A stretch of DNA of 39,011 nt from positions 1 to 39,011 of the forward strand of contig NZ_JYKY01000035.1 of assembly GCF_001042985.1 (NCBI RefSeq), read 5' to 3'. The translations under genes were made by a program, and so were the position numbers. Every line of letters starts with the position of its first letter. Position 1 is the stretch's first letter. Source of the stretch: Pseudomonas lundensis. Its GTDB lineage: Bacteria; Pseudomonadota; Gammaproteobacteria; Pseudomonadales; Pseudomonadaceae. The notes below the pieces were generated by a model that saw only the letters and a program-made list of their open reading frames with translations, was not told where the DNA came from and did not search any database. Of this stretch, positions 34,670-39,011 are shown one piece after another.

Positions 34670-35017
34670 TCAGAGGGCTGGGCTGACCAGGGCTTTCAGG
34701 TTCTCGGCGGTCTCCTTGGCAGCCTGGGCTTCTGCGATCAGCAGCAGGTTCTTCTCTTGCAGTCGGTCGATCTGCTCGGTATTGCGGCTGACCTCGATGT
34801 TGTTGGTGGCGGTCAGTTGTTCGAGCTGGTCGATGGTCTTCGAGAAGGACTTGAGGATCTTGTGGAGCTGGATCATGCGGGCCTCGTCGGGAGGCAAGAC
34901 AGAGAGGCGAACTATGCGTGTGCGGTTAGCTGGACTGGCCGATTGGGGCGCGATGCCGCTGTAGCCCTGATACTGAGTGGCGCTGCCAACTATTGGGTTA
35001 TGCATTTGATTCTGCAT
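34670..35017 (-). CDS. Hypothetical coiled-coil protein
   Basis: I do not recognise this 115-residue protein. The first 45 residues are polar and low in complexity (MQNQMHNPIVGSATQYQG). Residues about 48-108 form a clear heptad pattern rich in Glu, Gln and Leu (LHKILKSFSKTIDQLEQL and IDRLQEKNLLLIAEAQ). It may oligomerise, possibly with the coiled-coil tail of the Bro-N protein encoded next. No strong ribosome site precedes ATG 35017; M5 (35005) is an alternative. It is divergent from the small ORF at 35109. An inverted repeat TTTTTCC/GGAAAAA (34646-34667) lies just past the stop. Confidence 0.6.
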   Translation of the reverse strand: MQNQMHNPIVGSATQYQGYSGIAPQSASPANRTRIVRLSVLPPDEARMIQLHKILKSFSKTIDQLEQLTATNNIEVSRNTEQIDRLQEKNLLLIAEAQAAKETAENLKALVSPAL

Positions 35018-35108
35018 TGAAAATGACGCGAAAGTGGAAACGTTGAAGCGCCCCGATACGGTCTGCTATCTGTAGCGAACACGACAAATGAATCGGAGGT
35101 TTCGGCCA

Positions 35109-35255
35109 ATGACCGGCAATCAATTTGGCTTCAGCGTCTCTATTGGCAAGGCACGTTTTTGCTTATTCATCGGCGACGTGTATGTCCGAGTTCCAAGGTG
35201 CTTTGAGTTGGCCTGGAATAGCTCTGGCTTCTATCTAGGTAAGGACGGAGCGTGA
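35109..35255 (+). CDS. Small hypothetical island protein (48 aa)
   Basis: This 48-codon gene is supported by a strong ribosome site (GGAGGT at 35095-35100, eight bases before ATG 35109) and by its end: its TGA (35253-35255) overlaps the GTG start of the MarR-like gene at 35252. The protein (MTGNQFGFSVSIGKARFC at the start) has no motif known to me and no clear membrane segment. Being first in a two-gene unit with a regulator, it may serve as a partner or as a leader for coupling. Confidence 0.65.
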   Translation: MTGNQFGFSVSIGKARFCLFIGDVYVRVPRCFELAWNSSGFYLGKDGA

Positions 35256-35662
35256 CGCACATGGAAACCACATTCAGCAAACACGCTCTGGCTTATGATC
35301 GGTATGCCCTTGTCCAGCTTTTCAAAGCGATTGAGGAGTTCCGTGGCGTTGATCCTGAGATGCCTTCACAAAGTGCTGCATTGTTTCTCTATTCGGCGAT
35401 CTACCCAGGCTGCACGATGACGGATCTGCAGACGAATCTCGGGATGAGCCAAGCGTCCTGCTCAAGGAATGTCTCGGCCTTGTCGGAGTGGCATCGTCTC
35501 GAAAAACCAGGGCTCGGACTGATAGTGGCAACGCCAGATCCGATGGAGCGCCGCAGGAAGATCGTGCAGTTGACCGAGAAGGGGCAGCAACTGGCCGTCT
35601 CCCTGACCGAGGCGGTGATGAACCCGGTTCGACTGTCGTCGTTCTCCAAGGCGGCACGGTAA
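35252..35662 (+). CDS. MarR-like winged-helix transcriptional regulator
   Basis: This 136-residue protein has a central winged helix: MTDLQTNLGMSQASCSRNVSALSEW with the recognition helix, and a wing with GLIVATPDPMERRRKIVQLTEKG, the MarR signature. The N-terminal helix for dimerisation is present. The GTG at 35252 overlaps the stop of the preceding small ORF (GTGA); ATG 35261 is an alternative. Ends immediately before a structured bidirectional terminator. In the island it could repress the divergent coiled-coil/Bro-N unit, which is inference. Confidence 0.82.
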   Translation: MTHMETTFSKHALAYDRYALVQLFKAIEEFRGVDPEMPSQSAALFLYSAIYPGCTMTDLQTNLGMSQASCSRNVSALSEWHRLEKPGLGLIVATPDPMERRRKIVQLTEKGQQLAVSLTEAVMNPVRLSSFSKAAR

Positions 35663-35667
35663 AAAAT

Positions 35668-35730
35668 AACCCCCAGCACCAAGCCGATAGATCGGCCTCC
35701 TGGCTGGCCAGGCGAAGGGTGATGGGGGTT
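35668..35730. terminator. Bidirectional terminator with a three-way-junction fold
   Basis: The outer stem pairs 35668-35680 (AACCCCCAGCACC) with 35718-35730 (GGTGATGGGGGTT), twelve pairs and one G-A mismatch. Inside are two perfect hairpins: GCCGAT/ATCGGC (35683-35696) and CCTGG/CCAGG (35699-35712). TTTT follows on + and TTATTTTTT on the minus strand. It sits between the converging MarR-like gene and the small minus-strand gene. Confidence 0.75.
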
Positions 35731-35733
35731 TTG

Positions 35734-35922
35734 TTAGTTGCTGCTTGTAGAGGTCAGCCTGAGCACCGGAAGGTTCATCTGCTGGGCTGCTTTCCATCTG
35801 CGCTTGTCTGCGGCCAGGATCTCGCTCAGCAGCGGATGTTGGACGGTGCCTTCTGCTGTGGCGGCCATGCCTGAAGCGCTCCAACTCCTGGCCTTCCTCA
35901 CTTCGTTGGCGATCTTTTTCAT
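35734..35922 (-). CDS. Small basic hypothetical protein (62 aa)
   Basis: This 62-residue, Lys/Arg/Ala-rich protein (starting MKKIANEVRKARSWSASG) is not recognised. Its ATG overlaps the stop of the upstream membrane-protein gene by four bases (ATGA), and the gene ends right before the structured terminator. These two facts are the main reason to believe it. It is the last gene of the antirepressor operon. Confidence 0.6.
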   Translation of the reverse strand: MKKIANEVRKARSWSASGMAATAEGTVQHPLLSEILAADKRRWKAAQQMNLPVLRLTSTSSN

Positions 35923-36065
35923 GATTGAGACCCTTCTGTTGATCTCTGTTTGGATCGAGCAACCAACTTGAAGTCGGTCTGCCAGACGATGCAGAGCAGG
36001 TATGCCAGAGGAACTAAAGGCCAGAGCAGCAGCGCGCCCAGGAACATCAGCTCAGGTAGGCGCAT
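35919..36065 (-). CDS. Small single-pass membrane protein (48 aa)
   Basis: This 48-codon gene encodes MRLPELMFLGALLLWPLV and continues with a hydrophobic stretch up to about residue 27, then a charged tail (TDFKLVARSKQRSTEG). One membrane helix is predicted. Its ATG overlaps the antirepressor stop by one base (TGATG), and its own TGA overlaps the next ATG (ATGA). Small membrane proteins in phage or satellite operons can be holin-like, toxins or exclusion factors; nothing in the sequence decides between them. Confidence 0.65.
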   Translation of the reverse strand: MRLPELMFLGALLLWPLVPLAYLLCIVWQTDFKLVARSKQRSTEGSQS

Positions 36066-36886
36066 CAGGCTACCTCCGCTTGGGTCTTGATGTAGTCGCT
36101 CGGGTCGATGCTGTTTCCGTAAGGCAGGTTCAGCACGGCTTCGATCTGTGACAGAGTCATGCCGCCAATTAGCATGGTCAGGGCGGAGTCATAGGCTCGG
36201 CTGTACTGATTGAGGTCTTCGGCACTAAGCGAATCCCTAATGGGGCGGCCAATTGAGACTCTCCATTCGCTGGCAGACAGCCCGGTCATCACTCGGCATA
36301 CGAGCGACATCAGGCTTGCTCGCATTTCCATCGCTTTTTGACTGACAAGGCTTTTGGACAGCTCTCCAGACTTCGCCTTTTCGCCAGCAATGACGAACGC
36401 CTGATGAGCGACCTGATTGTCGATGCTTGTGAGCATGGAGCCCCTGATCGGGGTATAGCGGATGAGCTTGAAGGCCAGCTCTTCCATGTCGAGGAAGTAG
36501 TGCCGCACCTCGCTCCCTTCTGGGGTTTGTGTGCTCATGGCCAAATGCGCCGCGCAGTTACGGCTGAGAATGTAGTCGGTGCGGGGCTTTCGCGATGATG
36601 GCGTGCTCTTCTTTACCACCTCCGAATAATGCCCGAACTCGTCCATTATTCTTGCTGCGCCGCGAGAGACCCATTTGTCGAAACGGGCTTCGGGTCTGCC
36701 TATTTTCTCCCAGAGCCTTCGAGCATCAATACACGGCTCTGTTCTGCTCTCGACGAATGGGAGTATCCGGCGAACCTGGATCATCCTCTCGGCCTGTTCG
36801 TCGGCGAAGCCAAGAGTCTGCATGACGTGCTTCGGACAGTCAGCCGGGGTGTAGTTGAAGGTCTTACCAGTGCGTTTGCTTTTCAT
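36065..36886 (-). CDS. AntA/AntB-family phage antirepressor
   Basis: This 273-residue protein has an AntA/AntB antirepressor domain at about 48-135: PCIDARRLWEKIGRPEARF, FDKWVSRGAARIMDEFG, then RTDYILSRNCAAHLAMSTQ and GSEVRHYFLDMEE. These match the AntA/AntB family typified by phage P1 Ant, whose products counteract the phage repressor. The rest is helical and ends with a region of unknown role. AAGGA lies nine bases before ATG 36886. The preceding 62-codon ORF ends in an ATGA overlap with this start, and two small genes follow with 1- and 4-base overlaps, giving a tightly coupled unit. Confidence 0.85.
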   Translation of the reverse strand: MKSKRTGKTFNYTPADCPKHVMQTLGFADEQAERMIQVRRILPFVESRTEPCIDARRLWEKIGRPEARFDKWVSRGAARIMDEFGHYSEVVKKSTPSSRKPRTDYILSRNCAAHLAMSTQTPEGSEVRHYFLDMEELAFKLIRYTPIRGSMLTSIDNQVAHQAFVIAGEKAKSGELSKSLVSQKAMEMRASLMSLVCRVMTGLSASEWRVSIGRPIRDSLSAEDLNQYSRAYDSALTMLIGGMTLSQIEAVLNLPYGNSIDPSDYIKTQAEVA

Positions 36887-37071
36887 GGTGCGTTTCCTTT
36901 TTGTTCAGCCGTCAGAGTCCCTTCCATCCATGCCACCAGCTCCCCACACCAGGGGAAACATGGACGGCTCGGACGGCTGGACAAAACGGGCTGGGTTTGT
37001 GGGGGATCTGCAAGGGATGCAGGGTTGATGCGGGTGACTTGCCCAGGAGTTCCCCGGTGCCTGAGTGCCAT
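36883..37071 (-). CDS. Possible leader ORF coupled to the antirepressor (62 aa)
   Basis: This 62-codon ORF ends in ATGA, overlapping the antirepressor start by four bases. Its last third reads CGELVAWMEGTLTAEQKGNA, which resembles the peptide I recall before antirepressor or Ash/Icd-like genes in other elements; I cannot confirm this. There is no good ribosome site before ATG 37071. Its early codons contain one arm of a long-range RNA pairing, and the start codon lies in the loop of the alternative pairing, so translation may be controlled by RNA structure. It may be a coupling leader rather than a functional protein. Confidence 0.45.
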   Translation of the reverse strand: MALRHRGTPGQVTRINPASLADPPQTQPVLSSRPSRPCFPWCGELVAWMEGTLTAEQKGNAP

Positions 37072-37954
37072 CCATGGGCCAAAGCCTGGGCAGCAGTGGT
37101 TGCCTAGGTCGCTACTGTGCTGAGGCCAGGGCTGATGTATGGCATAGGCGAATGGGAAAACTCCTGGGCGGAGTCATCTGGAGGTACATGAAGATGAGCA
37201 GGAGGTGGACTGGCAGAGAGGCTTGGGCTTCCTGACAACCACTGACGGGGATGGTCACTGACAACATCGTCATCGGTGATCATCGATCCTGTGTCAGCAG
37301 TGTTGGGGAGGCATCAAGAGCAACTTGCGGTACAGCTTGAAGAGCACCTGTCAGTGTCTCCGCAAGACAGACTTGATGCTGTCTCATGGCTTCGTTCTTC
37401 ATTGATTTATGAATAGTAATAACCATGGATACTGAACAGCTTAAAGACACTCATAGAGTGGCTTCGCCATCCACCGCTACACCCCGCGAGTCATCGCAGG
37501 TAGCCAGCCTCGACTAAGTGCCATCACCTCTTAGTCAGCTATGTCAGGTTCGTCATCACCCGTGACTGCTGACCGATCTTTCGGGGCAGTGAGAGGGGCT
37601 GTACGCCTGAAGCTCAAAGTAGCAGTAGGTACTCGACAGTGGCCTCGATGGGCTGCCGCCTTTCCCGGTTCGATCAGTCTCTCGGCGGTTTGCCAGCGCG
37701 GATGATCGAGCGTCGTGGTCGAGGATTGAACGTGCTAGGTTGCGCGTTCTCCTCTCCATAACTGTGTGTTAATTGATCGTCGTCGAACGTGCTGTGATCT
37801 TGCAGATTTATCAGAGGAGCAAAACCCTTGCTGCCGCCCACCGGTAGAGCGCTTGATGACAGTTTGCTCAACACAGGTTATAGCCATGCGTTTGATCTGC
37901 TCCCGTCTGTAGTAAGCTCGTCGGCATTTTTGTATTACTGCGTGGAGATGTGCC
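36887..37954. other. One-kb sparsely coding region between antirepressor and hsdM
   Basis: Apart from the leader ORF near its left end, I see no convincing gene here. What it holds: three complementary elements on the minus strand (37041-37055, 37084-37091, 37154-37169); a cluster of CTGAC/GTCAG pentamers at 37232-37354; a CATCG-rich stretch near 37265-37286; an inverted repeat GAACG/CGTTC near 37729-37748; and the hsdM ribosome site. Other open frames are short, without ribosome sites and without recognisable proteins. Confidence 0.6.
37041..37169 (-). promoter_or_regulatory. Candidate RNA switch: three elements with competing pairings
   Basis: On the minus strand, element A1 (37169-37154, GCCCAGGAGTTTTCCC) can pair with element B (37055-37041, GGGGAACTCCTGGGC) over 15 positions including two G-U pairs, closing a loop of about 100 bases. 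Element A2 (37091-37084, GCCCAGGC) can pair with the same B over seven bases, closing a loop that contains the leader-ORF start codon at 37071. A1:B and A2:B exclude each other. Confidence 0.45.
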
Positions 37955-38621
37955 TTGGTCACTGGAGATGTAGAAAAGCGTTTGTGGGCTGTAGCTGACC
38001 AACTATGGGCCAACACAGGGCTGAGGCCGGGTGAGTTCTCGGTGCCTGTTCTGGGGCTGATCTTCCTGCGATATGCCGAGAAGATATACGCCGCTGCCGA
38101 AGAGAAGCTGGGGCCGATTGGCTCTGGTGGTCGCCGCAAGGTCAGCAAGGATGACTATCTGGCTGAGGGCGTGATCTTTTTGCCAGAGAATGCCCGCTTC
38201 TCGTATCTGCAGACGCTCACCGAAGGCGATGTCATCGGATTGGCAATCAACGAAGCCATGAAGGCTGTCGAGGAAGAGAACGTCGACCTCAAAGGTGCGC
38301 TGCCTCGCAACTACGTCCAGCTCGGCAACAAGGTGCTTCTTGAACTGATCAAGCTGCTTGGCCCTGTGGATCTGAGCGGTGATGCCTTCGGTAAGGTCTA
38401 TGAGTATTTCCTGGGCAACTTCGCTATCAAAGAAGGGCAAAAGGGTGGTGTGTTTTATACCCCCGAGTCCATCGTGAAGCTGATCGTGGAGATCATCGAG
38501 CCCTATCACGGCCGGATCTTTGACCCTGCGTGTGGGTCAGGCGGCATGTTCGCCCAGTCGGCTGACTTCGTTAAACGCCACCACAAGACGGCGATGGAAG
38601 AAATCTCCATCTTCGGCACCG
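37955..38621 (+). pseudogene. hsdM: Type I restriction-modification methylase HsdM, 5' part, interrupted by IS
   Basis: This is the N-terminal part, about 222 residues, of the DNA adenine-N6 methylase subunit of a type I R-M system. The helical N-terminal domain is present (VEKRLWAVADQLWANTGL, then SVPVLGLIFLRYAEK) and the SAM-binding motif I is FDPACGSGGMFAQ at about residues 189-201. The catalytic NPPF motif and the rest are missing: at 38622 an IS3-family element begins, and translation would run into it and stop after VNRP at 38635. The TTG start at 37955 follows GGAG by eight bases. The 3' part, hsdS and hsdR would be expected beyond the IS. Without HsdM the cell cannot methylate with this system. 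Confidence 0.9.
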
Positions 38622-38647
38622 TGAATCGCCCCTAGTTTCGTAGACAC
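38622..38647. repeat. IS3-family left terminal inverted repeat (IRL)
   Basis: It starts TGAATCGCCCC and ends TAGACAC, matching the reverse complement of the right repeat at 397-422. The bases before it (CACCG) may be one copy of the short target duplication. Confidence 0.9.
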
Positions 38648-38683
38648 CTCCAAGCCTTAAAATGAGGCCCATTAGGAGGTGCC

Positions 38684-38962
38684 ATGAGCAACCAGCGTTA
38701 TCCCGAAGAATTCAAAATCCAGGCGGTCAAGCAAGTGACCGAAAAGCAGCTTCCTGTCTCGGAGGTGGCTGCACGATTGGGTGTGTCCGTGCACAGCCTC
38801 TATGCCTGGGTTAAGCGCTACACCAAGCCCCAGGAACAGCGCGTCGAGGAGGATGATCAGAGCGCTGAGGTTCGTCGTCTACGTGCCGAGCTGAAACGGG
38901 TGACGGAGGAGCGAGACATCTTAAAAAAGGCCGCCGCGTACTTTGCCAAGGAGTGCGGCTGA
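38684..38962 (+). CDS. IS3-family transposase OrfA
   Basis: OrfA (92 residues) is the DNA-binding helix-turn-helix protein of the element. It starts RYPEEFKIQAVKQVTEKQ, with the recognition part EVAARLGVSVHSLYAWVKRY, and ends in a leucine-zipper region (VRRLRAELKRVTEERDILKK). AGGAGGT stands before ATG 38684. It is complete. A slippery A6G stretch lies near its end, and orfB continues in the -1 frame. Confidence 0.94.
   Translation: MSNQRYPEEFKIQAVKQVTEKQLPVSEVAARLGVSVHSLYAWVKRYTKPQEQRVEEDDQSAEVRRLRAELKRVTEERDILKKAAAYFAKECG
38923..38929 (+). promoter_or_regulatory. Programmed -1 frameshift site (A6G) of the IS
   Basis: AAAAAAG in the ILKKAAAYFAKE region of orfA is the usual slippery heptamer of IS3-family elements. 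Slipping by -1 joins OrfA to OrfB, which is open in that frame to the window edge. Confidence 0.75.
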
Positions 38963-39011
38963 AGTACGCCTTTATTAAGCAGCAAGCGGGTCATTACGCG
39001 ATTCGACGCCT
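38959..39011 (+). CDS. IS3-family transposase OrfB, first codons, cut by window edge
   Basis: In the -1 frame relative to orfA the sequence reads LKYAFIKQQAGHYAIRR, the typical beginning of IS3-family OrfB. The separate start would be CTG at 38959, overlapping the orfA stop; expression is mainly as a frameshift fusion. The rest lies outside the window. Confidence 0.85.
   Translation, partial: MKYAFIKQQAGHYAIRR

Larger units (their letters stand above)
32484..39011. mobile_element. Genomic island or prophage remnant inserted behind ffs (left end; continues past the window)
   Basis: Starting directly after ffs are a tyrosine integrase, three phage-type regulators (Bro-N, MarR-like, AntA/AntB), several small ORFs and a type I methylase gene. 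No structural phage genes are present. The left boundary is set by the 3' end of ffs; the exact attachment core and the right end lie outside or cannot be seen. I found no second copy of the ffs 3' end in the window. Confidence 0.75.
38622..39011 (+). mobile_element. IS3-family insertion sequence, left-hand part, inside hsdM
   Basis: The element begins with the left inverted repeat at 38622, followed by orfA and the first codons of orfB. The window ends inside orfB. Repeat sequence and orientation match the element at 1-422. Together the two fragments amount to about 0.8 kb, less than the roughly 1.2 kb of a full element, so the middle is not seen. Confidence 0.92.

Noticed and set aside
35462..35962. 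A 166-codon minus-strand frame across the MarR-like gene end and the terminator
   Set aside because: It runs through the winged-helix gene and the structured terminator, and has no recognisable protein; the shorter overlapping genes explain the region better.
37201..37360. CRISPR-like repeats
   Set aside because: The repeated units are only 5-8 bases with irregular spacing and no cas genes are present.
37735..38148. A 137-codon minus-strand frame overlapping the hsdM start
   Set aside because: hsdM is well supported on the other strand, and this frame has neither a recognisable domain nor a ribosome site.
1..39011. Composite transposon bounded by the two IS3-family copies
   Set aside because: The segment contains essential core genes in their normal Pseudomonas order (smc, zipA, ligA, ffs), so it is chromosome rather than a mobile unit.

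Overview
The window looks like a Pseudomonas chromosome, probably from the P. fluorescens/fragi side of the genus. This rests on recognisable protein sequences (PyrF, SMC, ZipA, LigA, the WbpL/WbpM pair followed by a ComEA-like protein), on the smc-zipA-ligA-ffs gene order, and on the G+C-rich core genes. Nothing was searched against a database. All identifications come from reading motifs and context.

Layout. (1) 1-422: the right end of an IS3-family insertion sequence. (2) 450-11517: the distal part of an O-antigen (LPS) cluster, all on the + strand. It holds a Wzy-like polymerase and a glycosyltransferase, both A+T-rich, then gmd, fcl, gmm and manC (the GDP-mannose to GDP-L-fucose route), a family-2 glycosyltransferase, a sugar-nucleotide epimerase/reductase, wbpL and wbpM. 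(3) 11627-17061: a ComEA-like protein, a TetR regulator, a DUF2897-type small protein, pyrF, an MDR oxidoreductase, an SDR and a BenE-family transporter. (4) 17290-25025: a purine catabolism block, xdhA-xdhB-xdhC-guaD on the minus strand, bracketed by two GntR/FCD regulators and led by a good sigma70 promoter with a palindromic operator. (5) 25028-32119: the core genes smc, zipA and ligA. (6) 32371-32483: the 4.5S SRP RNA gene ffs. (7) From about 32484 to the right edge: a foreign element placed directly behind ffs. It carries a tyrosine integrase, a Bro-N protein, a coiled-coil protein, a small ORF coupled to a MarR-like regulator, an AntA/AntB antirepressor with overlapping small genes, a 1-kb sparsely coding region, and a type I methylase gene (hsdM) cut by an IS3-family element whose left end closes the window.

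How the parts work together. ManC makes GDP-mannose, and Gmd plus Fcl turn it into GDP-L-fucose. WbpM and its neighbour make a UDP-N-acetyl-6-deoxyhexosamine that WbpL probably puts on undecaprenyl phosphate. The two glycosyltransferases extend the repeat unit and Wzy polymerises it. In the purine block, GuaD converts guanine to xanthine, XdhAB oxidises xanthine to urate, and XdhC loads the molybdenum cofactor.

The least explained part is the ffs island. A 62-codon ORF ends in a 4-bp overlap with the antirepressor start, followed by two further coupled small genes. In front of this unit are three sequence elements that can form mutually exclusive RNA pairings around the first start codon, which suggests RNA-controlled expression somewhat like the immunity region of phage P4. 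A compact three-way-junction palindrome separates this unit from the converging MarR-like operon. Both window edges lie in what looks like the same IS, in the same orientation.
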